Origin: JBDKTK01 sp964556675 | GTDB lineage: Bacteria > Desulfobacterota > Syntrophia > Syntrophales > UBA4778 | Assembly: GCA_964556675.1 (NCBI GenBank) | Contig: CAZKYN010000078.1 | Span: forward strand, 1 to 13,473 | Reading direction: 5' to 3' | DNA length: 13,473 nucleotides | In this document: in pieces, positions 7,551-13,473 of the stretch | Position numbering within the stretch: position 1 is the first letter of the stretch | Layout of the letters: every line of letters starts with the position of its first letter | The notes under the pieces: generated by a model | Seen by the model: only the letters and a program-made list of their open reading frames with translations | Told to the model about the DNA's origin: nothing | Databases searched by the model: none | Made by a program: the position numbers and the translations under genes

Positions 7551-8234
7551 ATGAAACACATGCCGTCAACCGACATCATCCAGCAACTTGTGGAAGAGCA
7601 GCTGTTGAAATGGAACAAATCGTCCCGGGAAGAGAAGCCCGCCGCCAGGCCTGTGATTACGATCTCGCGCGAGCCGGGCTGCTGCGGAGCCGATATCGCT
7701 TCCCGCCTTGCGGCGGAATTCAAGCTGGATCTTTACGGGGGAAAAATAGTTGAGGAAGTCGCCAGGAGCGCTCGGTTGAGCTCCGCGGTGATCGCGACTC
7801 TGGACGAGAGGGGCCGGTCCATGCTCGAGGACTGGATGGCCGTGCTGGAACAGGACCGTAATCTCTGGTCGTACCAGTACATGCAGCACCTGGTGAAAAT
7901 CATGGGAACAATTGCGCGGCACGGGCGGGCCGTCATCCTGGGCAGGGGCGGATCTTTCCTCATCGAGCCGGAGCGCCAGCTCCGGATCAGGCTGATGGCC
8001 CCACTGGAAGCGCGGATCAGGAATGTCATGAAGAGGTTCGGATGCTCCCGGGAGGAGGCCCGTAAAAGGATCGACCTCGTCGAGGCGGACCGCCGAGCAT
8101 ACATCCGCAGGTATTTCAATGCCGATATAGCCGACCCGGTCCATTACGACCTGGTGATTAACACTGCGTTTATCGATGACAACGCAATAGCGGAAATGGC
8201 AAGGTCGGGCCTGAAATCAAAATTTTTGCTTTGA
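7551..8234 (+). CDS. Cytidylate kinase-like family protein
   Basis: A 227-residue P-loop-type protein of the cytidylate-kinase-like family. Seen: VITISREPGCCGADIA (35-50) at the phosphate-binding loop, with SREPGCCG in place of a standard GxxGxGKS; GRGGSF (131-136); arginine-rich lid helices (about 155-187); and a C-terminal YDLVIN (199-204) as in nucleoside monophosphate kinases. Real CMP kinase (Cmk) acts in pyrimidine salvage, but members of this side family often lack a proven substrate. ATG 7551 is supported by AAAGGGG about 6 bases upstream. It stands alone: 95 bases after CorA and 103 bases before the exonuclease gene. No clean terminator is seen on either side, so read-through is possible. 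Family confident, function not. Confidence 0.85.
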   Translation: MKHMPSTDIIQQLVEEQLLKWNKSSREEKPAARPVITISREPGCCGADIASRLAAEFKLDLYGGKIVEEVARSARLSSAVIATLDERGRSMLEDWMAVLEQDRNLWSYQYMQHLVKIMGTIARHGRAVILGRGGSFLIEPERQLRIRLMAPLEARIRNVMKRFGCSREEARKRIDLVEADRRAYIRRYFNADIADPVHYDLVINTAFIDDNAIAEMARSGLKSKFLL

Positions 8235-8271
8235 GTTCCCACTTTCCTCTTAGTTCCTCATGTAATATGAT

Positions 8272-8324
8272 CCCCGGCAATGAAGAGACATCCGCCGAGG
8301 GGTTTGGAAAAGCCTGCCTTGCGG
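8272..8324 (+). other. Possible structured leader upstream of the MrfB-like gene
   Basis: The 103-base gap before the exonuclease gene can fold in two mutually exclusive ways. CCCC plus GGC (8272-8278) can pair with GCC and GGGG (8294-8302, two-base bulge). Alternatively CCGC (8292-8295) can pair with GCGG (8321-8324), closing an AGG/CCT and GGTTT/AAAGCC stem. The second fold ends 13 bases before the ATG, which has no Shine-Dalgarno sequence. It matches no riboswitch class I recognise. It may be a weak terminator for the kinase gene, a leader control element or chance. Confidence 0.2.
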
Positions 8325-8337
8325 CCGTTCACCCTTT

Positions 8338-9408
8338 ATGAAGACAATATACGACCGGATAAGCGAGCGCCTGAAGGGCTACTCTGAAAACATACGGGAA
8401 TACGACATCGTCGAAGAAGGAGAGCCGGTGTACGGGGGGCGGTTCGCCTGGGGGATGGACCCGGCCGAATACAGCCGCGCCCGGAAACTCAAGGCCTCTC
8501 TCCTGAAACAATACAGGGGGATGTCGCTGGAAGAAGCCCTTCCGGGAGAACGGCTGTCCAACGATGCGGGGGATTTTTACTGCATAAGGAATGAGGGCGC
8601 TCTGAGGTTCGAGGTGTCCTGCCCGGAGCTCTGCCGCGAGAGGATCCTCTCCGATCTCAAGCTCCTATACGGAATCGGGTCGGCAAAGGAAAAGGAGCTC
8701 AAGAGAAAAGGCTATTGCACGATTCCCGAGCTCGCCTCGCACCCCCGTTTCGGTCCAGCCGCCTCGCGTTTCATGGAGATGTTCGAATCATCCGATACCT
8801 GCGGGATTCAGGAACTTATCAACCGCTGGTATCCCAAATCGCATCCTCTTTCGTTCTTTGTGTCCGGCTTCCATTCGCCCCGGGATTTCGTCCTGCTCGA
8901 TATAGAGACGCTGGGGCTCTTTTCCCGGCCGATAATCCTGATCGGCATCGCCGGGATCGAAGGAAACCGGATATTGTTCCATCAGTACCTGCTGCGCAGC
9001 ATCGCCGAGGAGCCTGCGGCTCTCTCGGCGGTCAAATCCCATATCGGCGAGCACAGCGCATTTCTGACATTCAACGGCAGGACATTCGATATTCCTTATA
9101 TCCAGGAACGGTTCTTCTACTACGGCCTGCAGGGCAACCTGGAGCGGGCGCACTTCGACGTGCTCCCCTATTCGCGCCGCGCGTGGGGCGAGACCTCGCC
9201 CAATTGCCGCCTGGTCACTCTCGAAAATTTCCTGTTCGGGGAGGAAAGGCTCGACGACGTACCCAGCGCGCTCGTCCCCGAGTTTTACGAAACCTATATG
9301 CAGACAGGCAACCCCGGCCCCCTCGTGCCGATAGTCGAGCACAACCGTAAGGACCTCGATACCCTCGGCCGCCTCTTTTCCAAGCTCCACGAGCTTTGGG
9401 GGAGATGA
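8338..9408 (+). CDS. mrfB: DEDDh-type 3'-5' exonuclease, MrfB/YprB family
   Basis: A 356-residue nuclease with a C-terminal RNase H-like domain. Seen: catalytic residues of the DEDDh class, LLDIETLG (D188, E190), FNGRTFD (D251) and EHNRKD (H335, D339). Residues about 108-140 look like a helix-hairpin-helix element (YGIGSAKEKELKRKGYCTI), likely for DNA contact. The N-terminal ~100 residues are less distinctive. In Bacillus subtilis MrfB works with helicase MrfA in nucleotide excision of mitomycin C adducts outside the UvrABC route; here the helicase gene follows after 6 bases, which strongly supports the pairing. ATG 8338 has no evident ribosome site, but no better in-frame start exists upstream before the stop at 8281. 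No LexA-like box was noticed. Family and pairing are confident; the repair role is by homology. Confidence 0.88.
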   Translation: MKTIYDRISERLKGYSENIREYDIVEEGEPVYGGRFAWGMDPAEYSRARKLKASLLKQYRGMSLEEALPGERLSNDAGDFYCIRNEGALRFEVSCPELCRERILSDLKLLYGIGSAKEKELKRKGYCTIPELASHPRFGPAASRFMEMFESSDTCGIQELINRWYPKSHPLSFFVSGFHSPRDFVLLDIETLGLFSRPIILIGIAGIEGNRILFHQYLLRSIAEEPAALSAVKSHIGEHSAFLTFNGRTFDIPYIQERFFYYGLQGNLERAHFDVLPYSRRAWGETSPNCRLVTLENFLFGEERLDDVPSALVPEFYETYMQTGNPGPLVPIVEHNRKDLDTLGRLFSKLHELWGR

Positions 9409-9414
9409 CGCGCG

Positions 9415-11703
9415 ATGGCAGCCATGCCCGAATACCCGAACGGGACTGAAATAGAGAAGGCTGTCCGGGACCTGCGCGGCTATCCCAAGCTCATCCATAC
9501 GCACGTGATCCCCGCCCGTCACGCGGCATACGGCTCCCTGGAACGGGAGCTTCCCGGTCCGCTTGCCTCTTACCTGCAATCCCGGAAAATCACGCTTTAC
9601 TCTCACCAGTGCGAGGCGGTCAACCTCCTGCGCGGCGGCGAAAACGTCATCATCACGACCCCGACCGCGTCCGGCAAGACGCTCGCCTTCTCCCTGCCCG
9701 TCATGGAAAGCATGATTGAAGATGCGGCGGCCCGCGCCCTGTTCCTCTATCCCACAAAGGCCCTCGCCAACGACCAGTTGAAATTCCTGGCAGAAATGGA
9801 GAGAACCGCCGGGATCAACGTCTCGCCGCGCGTCTACGACGGGGACACCCCCGCAGGACGGAGGCCCGCCATCCGCGACCGGTCCCGCATAATAGTCAGC
9901 AACCTCCATGAGTTGCACCAGGTGCTGCCCTGGCATTACAAGTGGGAGAAATTTTTCCGAGGGCTGAGATACATCGTCCTGGACGAGGCCCACCGCTACA
10001 GGGGCGTGCTGGGCTCCAACGTGGCCTGGCTGCTGCGGCGCCTCAGGAGGGTCTGTCGGCACTATGGGGCAAGCCCCCGTTTCGTGCTCTCCACGGCTAC
10101 CCTTGCCAATCCCAGGGAGTTTTCCGCGGACCTTGTCGGGGAGGAATTCCGGCATATTTCGGAAAACGGCGCCCCCTCGGGCCGGAAATACTTTCTCCTG
10201 GTCAACCCCTTTGCAGCCAGAGAAGACGGTTCGTCGACCCATGCCGAGGCAAAAAACCTCTTTGTCCATTTCATCCGCAGCGGCCTGCAGACGATCTGCT
10301 TCACGGGTTCGAGGAAAATGGCGGAGCTGATATCGCTGTGGTCCGGCAACGACCTGGAAAGGACGGGCCCGGGGCCGGCCGGCGCGATCGCAGCCTACCG
10401 GGCGGGTTACCTTCCGGAAGAGCGCCGCAAACTGGAAAACGACTTGAAAAACGGGGAGCTTCGGGGAGTTGTATCCACAAACGCCCTGGAGCTCGGCATC
10501 GACATCGGCTCGCTCGATGCCGTGATAATATCCGGTTATCCCGGGACGGCTATCTCCACCTGGCAACAGGCGGGCCGCAGCGGCAGGGGCAAGGGGCAAT
10601 CCATTGCCGCCCTTGTCGCCTATGAAGACGCCCTGGACCAGTATTTCATCCGCAACCCGGAAATCTTCTTTGAGAGGCCTCCCGAACATGCCGTGGTGGA
10701 TATTTCCAACCCGCACATCTGCGCGGGGCACATCATGTGCGCGGCTGCCGAAATCCCAATCGACATTGAAAAAGACCGGGAGCTGCTCGGCCCGGAAACC
10801 GGCAATGTCCTCAGTTCACTCGGAAAGCACGGCCTGGTCTCCCGGACCTCGCGGGGGTGGGTCTATTCGGGCAAGGCCCGGCCTGCCGAGGTGGTCAGCC
10901 TCGACGGGGCCGCTTCCGAGGTCTTCACCCTGGTAACGGAGGGCCGGACCCTGGGCACAATGGACCTGAACCAGGCGTACCGCGAGGCGCACGAGGGAGC
11001 CGTGCTAGTTCACCAGGGAGAGACTTACATTATAGAAAAGCTCGATCTCAAGGACAGGATTGCCTGTGCCGGGAAAGCGGAGGTCGACTATTACACGGTC
11101 CCGCTCAAAAGCGCCGACCTGCGGATAACAGGCGAATTGCGGCGCAAAACCGAGGGCGGCATTGCCGTAACCACAGGCACAATCGGCGTCACCGAGCGAT
11201 ATACAGGCTTCAAGGTGGTCCGCCAGGACAAGGTCCTGGGCGTCAGGCCGTTGAGCCTTCCGCCCCTGGAATTCAACACCGTCGGGTTCTGGTTCACGAT
11301 CGAGGATGAAACGGGAATGGAAATAAGGAAGTCGGGGAGGGATTTCGGCGGGGGCCTGCACGGCATCGAGCACGCCATGATTTCTGTCATCCCCTTCCAT
11401 GTCCTTTGCGACCGCCACGACCTGGGCGGCCTGTCCGCGCCCTTCCATCCGGACACGCTCAAGCCCACGATCTTTGTGTATGACGGATTTGAGGGCGGGA
11501 TAGGAATTTCCGAGCGCGCCTACGACCTGTTCCCGGAAATCTTCCGAATGACTTTCGATCTGATCCGGGAATGTCCATGTGAAGACGGCTGCCCCGCCTG
11601 CATCTATTCGCCCAAATGCGGCAACGACAACCGTCCCCTGGATAAGACTGCCTGCGTTGAGATACTTACAAGACTTTCCTCCGCCCCCCGGAATCTCCGG
11701 TAG
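9415..11703 (+). CDS. mrfA: DEAH-box DNA helicase with DUF1998-type cysteine cluster, MrfA/YprA family
   Basis: A 762-residue superfamily 2 helicase, close to the ~750 of B. subtilis YprA/MrfA. Seen: motif I TPTASGKT (82-89), motif II DEAH (190-193) in VLDEAHRYRG, motif III STAT (226-229), the motif V region STNALELGIDIG, motif VI QQAGRSGRG (384-392), and a C-terminal DUF1998-like region ending in a cysteine cluster CPCEDGCPACIYSPKC (C720, C722, C726, C729, C735) that probably binds zinc. In B. subtilis this helicase partners MrfB to remove mitomycin C lesions; the cysteines there are needed for function. The gene lies 6 bases after the exonuclease gene, with GGAG (9401-9404) ten bases before the ATG; an alternative ATG is at 9424. 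A plant and fungal relative (Hrq1-like) shares this architecture. Domain calls are secure. Confidence 0.94.
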   Translation: MAAMPEYPNGTEIEKAVRDLRGYPKLIHTHVIPARHAAYGSLERELPGPLASYLQSRKITLYSHQCEAVNLLRGGENVIITTPTASGKTLAFSLPVMESMIEDAAARALFLYPTKALANDQLKFLAEMERTAGINVSPRVYDGDTPAGRRPAIRDRSRIIVSNLHELHQVLPWHYKWEKFFRGLRYIVLDEAHRYRGVLGSNVAWLLRRLRRVCRHYGASPRFVLSTATLANPREFSADLVGEEFRHISENGAPSGRKYFLLVNPFAAREDGSSTHAEAKNLFVHFIRSGLQTICFTGSRKMAELISLWSGNDLERTGPGPAGAIAAYRAGYLPEERRKLENDLKNGELRGVVSTNALELGIDIGSLDAVIISGYPGTAISTWQQAGRSGRGKGQSIAALVAYEDALDQYFIRNPEIFFERPPEHAVVDISNPHICAGHIMCAAAEIPIDIEKDRELLGPETGNVLSSLGKHGLVSRTSRGWVYSGKARPAEVVSLDGAASEVFTLVTEGRTLGTMDLNQAYREAHEGAVLVHQGETYIIEKLDLKDRIACAGKAEVDYYTVPLKSADLRITGELRRKTEGGIAVTTGTIGVTERYTGFKVVRQDKVLGVRPLSLPPLEFNTVGFWFTIEDETGMEIRKSGRDFGGGLHGIEHAMISVIPFHVLCDRHDLGGLSAPFHPDTLKPTIFVYDGFEGGIGISERAYDLFPEIFRMTFDLIRECPCEDGCPACIYSPKCGNDNRPLDKTACVEILTRLSSAPRNLR

Positions 11704-11711
11704 AGAGATAA

Positions 11712-11757
11712 CAAAGAGGGCAGTATTGACCCGGGTCAGAGTTCCTCTTCCTCTTTG
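11712..11757. terminator. Inverted repeats between convergent genes, possible weak bidirectional terminator
   Basis: Just after the helicase stop, CAAAGAGG (11712-11719) pairs with CCTCTTTG (11750-11757). Inside the loop lies a perfect 12-base palindrome TGACCCGGGTCA (11727-11738) that contains the stop codon of the small minus-strand gene. The site sits where two convergent genes end, as expected for a shared terminator, but no T-run follows on either strand and the palindrome has no loop of its own. The palindrome could instead be a protein-binding site. Confidence 0.35.
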
Positions 11758-11840
11758 CCGGATGTCAGCTTGTTGTAAATCATGCACCAGGCGATGATCA
11801 CTAGAAGGATCAATAAAATTAACTCCATAGCCTGCAACAT
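11736..11840 (-). CDS. 34-residue single-pass membrane microprotein, unknown function
   Basis: A small gene read ATG 11840-11838 to TGA 11738-11736. It begins MLQAMELILLILLVIIAW, continues with CMIYNKLTSG and ends in the acidic tail KEEEEL. Residues about 6-23 form one hydrophobic helix; a lysine after it and the charged end suggest a cytoplasmic C-terminus. Support for a real gene: AAAGGAG about 7 bases before the ATG is the strongest ribosome site in the window, a TATAAT lies upstream at 11930-11925, and the composition is a coherent membrane helix plus hydrophilic tail. ATG at residue 5 is an alternative start but is too far from the ribosome site. I do not recognise the family. Size and shape recall small accessory subunits of transporters or respiratory complexes, which is inference only. 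It lies convergent to mrfA and same-strand downstream of the Nramp-like gene. Confidence 0.72.
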   Translation of the reverse strand: MLQAMELILLILLVIIAWCMIYNKLTSGKEEEEL

Positions 11841-11924
11841 CTTTTTGCTCCTTTCTTGTTAGGGTCTGTAAAATAAGACCTCTGGCCGCCCGGCACACAC
11901 TCGGTTGCCTGCTATGGTGACTCA

Positions 11925-11930
11925 ATTATA
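11925..11930 (-). promoter_or_regulatory. Putative -10 box for the 34-residue membrane protein gene
   Basis: A perfect TATAAT on the minus strand, 84 bases upstream of the small gene's ATG. No strong -35 lies at 17 bases (TTTTGC only); TTGATT (11956-11951) lies at 20 bases and TTGCCG (11950-11945) at 14. The predicted leader contains GGTCT (11863-11867) and AGACC (11876-11880), a 5-base inverted repeat just before the ribosome site, which could form a small hairpin. Confidence 0.4.
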
Positions 11931-11944
11931 CACGAATGCCCCCC

Positions 11945-12065
11945 CGGCAAAATCAAGCCATTCCTCATTTGCAGGGCGCAATATCCTGAAACTCGATTCT
12001 GTGGAGGATGAACCTGCTCCGCGGCAAGCCTCAATGCCGATCAGGTGGGATTTTTGATTTTGCCG
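11945..12065. repeat. 12-base inverted repeat pair in the non-coding stretch
   Basis: CGGCAAAATCAA at 11945-11956 recurs exactly as its reverse complement TTGATTTTGCCG at 12054-12065, 97 bases apart. The left copy overlaps the -35 region of the small gene's putative promoter. Apart from this and a few short G/C runs I see nothing else in 11841-12093: no coding potential, tRNA-like fold or recognised riboswitch. Confidence 0.4.
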
Positions 12066-12093
12066 TGCATGGAACAGTAACGATACGGGAATC

Positions 12094-13389
12094 TCAGCGA
12101 AGAGCCATTGTGACGAGCAGAAAAAGGGAGGATGCGACTGTCCCGAATATAGTCAATTTAAGCAGGACAGCCGAAACAGTTCCGCTCCGGTACTCTCCCA
12201 TTATCCTGCTGTCCCTCCCAATGAAATAGATGACCAGCAGCAGGGGACCGGATGAGATTCCGTTAAAGACGCTTGCAAAGACCAGGGCCTTAATTGGATT
12301 GAACTCGAGGAGGTTAAGAAGGAATCCGATCAGGATGACCCCCACTATGACCGAGTAGAAACCTCTTGCCCTGCCATACCTGAGGGCAAGGCCTTGCCGC
12401 CAGTTGAAAATCTCCGCTATGGCATACGCGGCCGAACCGGCCATGACCGGAACGGCCAGCAAACCCAAGCCTATTATACCGGCAGCAAAGATGCTTTTGG
12501 CAATCAGGCCGGATTGGGGGAATTTGGAGACGAGCGGTTCCAGAGCGCGGGCCGCCTCCGCCGCCGTCCGTATTTCAAGTATTCCGCCCTGGTGGAAGAC
12601 CGATTCGGCTACGATAAGGATGCACCAGGCCGAAAGGAGCGAGGCGCTCATACCCAGCGCCGTGTCCCATCTTATTTTCCTGATGTATGGGGGCCTTGCA
12701 CGTTTTTCGATGGCGCCGTTTTCGCTGACACAGCCCAGGGCCTTTTCCTCCTCAACTTCCTGGGAAGCCTGCCATAAATACATGTAAGGGGAGACACCCG
12801 CTCCGAGAATCCCCGTGACCAGGTAGAAGTACCCGTGCACCGGCTCGATCTGCGGCACAATGCTGAACAGGATAATCTCTCCCCAGGACTTCGACACGAC
12901 AACAGCCGTGAGCGGATAGGCCATTAAGGCGAGGGCCAGCCATTTGAGCACCCGTGAATATACCGGGTAACTGAGCCGTATCTGCAGGAAAAGCATCAGC
13001 GCTGTAAAAAAAACGATCAGGAGATTAAACGATACCGGCACAAGCAACTGCGCCGCCGCCGCCATGGCCCCGATATCCGCGCCCAGTGTTATGGTGTTTG
13101 CTATGCAGATGACGGCGACAAAAAAATAGAGGGGGCCTTTTCCAAAATGCTCGCGGACGTTCGCGACAATGCCCTTGCCTGTGACCGCCCCGATCCGGGC
13201 ACATAATTCCTGGACCGCCGTTATCAGGGGGTACATGAAAAGCGGCGTCCACAACAGCCCGAACCCGAGCTGGGCTCCCGCCTGGGAATAGGTTGCTATC
13301 GCGCTGGGATCGAGGTCTGCGGCGCCGGTTATCAGCCCCGGGCCAAGCGCGCGCAAATACGATTTTTTTATTTGAGGTTTGTCGGCCAT
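12094..13389 (-). CDS. Nramp-family (SLC11) divalent metal transporter, variant metal site
   Basis: A 431-residue inner-membrane protein with about eleven hydrophobic helices of the LeuT-like Nramp fold. Seen: the first helix carries LDPSAIATYSQAGAQ (D27-P28-S29-A30) where classical MntH-type proteins have DPGN. The sixth helix carries GAGVSPYMYLWQASQE (A197, S200-P201-Y202) where classical ones have AxxMPH. So the metal-binding Asp is kept, but the Asn and Met ligands are replaced. A large bacterial subgroup shares this DPS/SPY pattern, and other Nramp relatives lacking the Met are reported to carry Mg2+ or other ions. Mn2+/Fe2+ transport should therefore not be assumed. The start at 13389-13387 lies one base after the stop of the upstream gene, so it is probably co-transcribed. 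No clear ribosome site was seen. No terminator is obvious after the stop. Confidence 0.9.
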   Translation of the reverse strand: MADKPQIKKSYLRALGPGLITGAADLDPSAIATYSQAGAQLGFGLLWTPLFMYPLITAVQELCARIGAVTGKGIVANVREHFGKGPLYFFVAVICIANTITLGADIGAMAAAAQLLVPVSFNLLIVFFTALMLFLQIRLSYPVYSRVLKWLALALMAYPLTAVVVSKSWGEIILFSIVPQIEPVHGYFYLVTGILGAGVSPYMYLWQASQEVEEEKALGCVSENGAIEKRARPPYIRKIRWDTALGMSASLLSAWCILIVAESVFHQGGILEIRTAAEAARALEPLVSKFPQSGLIAKSIFAAGIIGLGLLAVPVMAGSAAYAIAEIFNWRQGLALRYGRARGFYSVIVGVILIGFLLNLLEFNPIKALVFASVFNGISSGPLLLVIYFIGRDSRIMGEYRSGTVSAVLLKLTIFGTVASSLFLLVTMALR

Positions 13390-13390
13390 T

Positions 13391-13473
13391 TCAGCCGGCC
13401 GTTTTTATCCAGGCCCTCATGACTTCGGCCACGCTCCAGGCCTGTGAGATGCAGCCGTGGGGGGTGAAAGGCA
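13391..13473 (-). CDS. C-terminal end of a glycogen debranching enzyme (amylo-alpha-1,6-glucosidase-like), partial
   Basis: Only the last 27 codons lie in the window; the gene enters from the right edge and stops at TGA 13393-13391. The readable tail PHGCISQAWSVAEVMRAW closely resembles the conserved C-terminus of bacterial amylo-alpha-1,6-glucosidase/GDE proteins, whose catalytic (alpha/alpha)6 domain ends in a G-C-I-x-Q-A-W-S-V-A-E block. That enzyme removes branch points from glycogen or related alpha-glucans. The stop is one base from the Nramp start, so the two genes probably form one transcript. Identification rests on about 20 residues, hence the moderate confidence. Confidence 0.72.
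   Translation of the reverse strand, partial: PFTPHGCISQAWSVAEVMRAWIKTAG

Noticed and set aside
8314..8337. A CTG start for the exonuclease gene adding eight residues
   Set aside because: CTG starts are rare, no ribosome site precedes it, and family members open like the sequence after ATG 8338.
8788..10731. A 647-codon open frame on the minus strand opposite the exonuclease and helicase genes
   Set aside because: It lies fully antisense to two genes with complete catalytic motifs, is rich in Arg/Gly/Pro/His as expected of a shadow frame in GC-rich DNA, and shows no recognisable domain.
12008..12229. A 73-codon plus-strand open frame in the gap before the Nramp gene
   Set aside because: Half of it is antisense to the Nramp C-terminus, and it has no hydrophobic or domain-like pattern.

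Overview
This 13.5 kb window is bacterial chromosome. It is GC-rich, densely coded and has short intergenic gaps. No tRNA, rRNA, CRISPR array, insertion sequence or phage gene is visible. The gene mix (a tandem-domain ThyX-like protein, a COG1237-type metallo-hydrolase, a GAF/PAS/GGDEF sensor, a cytidylate-kinase-like protein and the MrfA/MrfB repair pair) would suit an anaerobic or environmental Gram-negative such as a Desulfobacterota-type organism. That placement rests on general impression and is low confidence. Codon use and GC look uniform, so there is no obvious recent island.

Layout. (1) 1-2436, minus strand: a two-gene unit of a tandem ThyX-like protein followed, with a 1-base TGATG overlap, by an integral-membrane M48 (Ste24-type) zinc protease that runs off the left edge. 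(2) 2437-2592: a divergent promoter region with two plausible sigma-70 promoters, an 11-base direct repeat over the leftward -35 and a GAAAGC/GCTTTC inverted repeat over the rightward -10. (3) 2593-5720, plus strand: an MBL-fold hydrolase overlapping (ATGA) a membrane-bound diguanylate cyclase with GAF, two PAS and an intact GGDEF domain. (4) 5721-7455: an intergenic G-run/C-run repeat, then a small nitroreductase abutting a CorA-type magnesium/cobalt channel. (5) 7551-8234: a cytidylate-kinase-like protein. (6) 8338-11703: an operon of a DEDDh exonuclease (MrfB/YprB family) and a DEAH helicase with a C-terminal cysteine cluster (MrfA/YprA family), the pair that in Bacillus subtilis acts in excision repair of mitomycin C damage. 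(7) 11704-12093: a 390-base stretch that holds an unlisted 34-residue single-pass membrane microprotein on the minus strand, with a strong ribosome binding site and a TATAAT upstream. (8) 12094-13473, minus strand: an Nramp-fold transporter with changed metal-site residues, one base downstream of the stop codon of a gene whose last 27 codons are visible and look like a glycogen debranching enzyme.

The clearest functional module is MrfB-MrfA (DNA repair). ThyX-like and COG1237 proteins share one divergent control region and both have a loose link to pterin/folate chemistry, which is suggestive only. The MBL hydrolase and the cyclic-di-GMP synthase are translationally coupled. I see no convincing wholly new multi-gene system. 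The best leads are the tandem ThyX with its split signature, the 34-residue membrane protein and the metal-site-variant Nramp.
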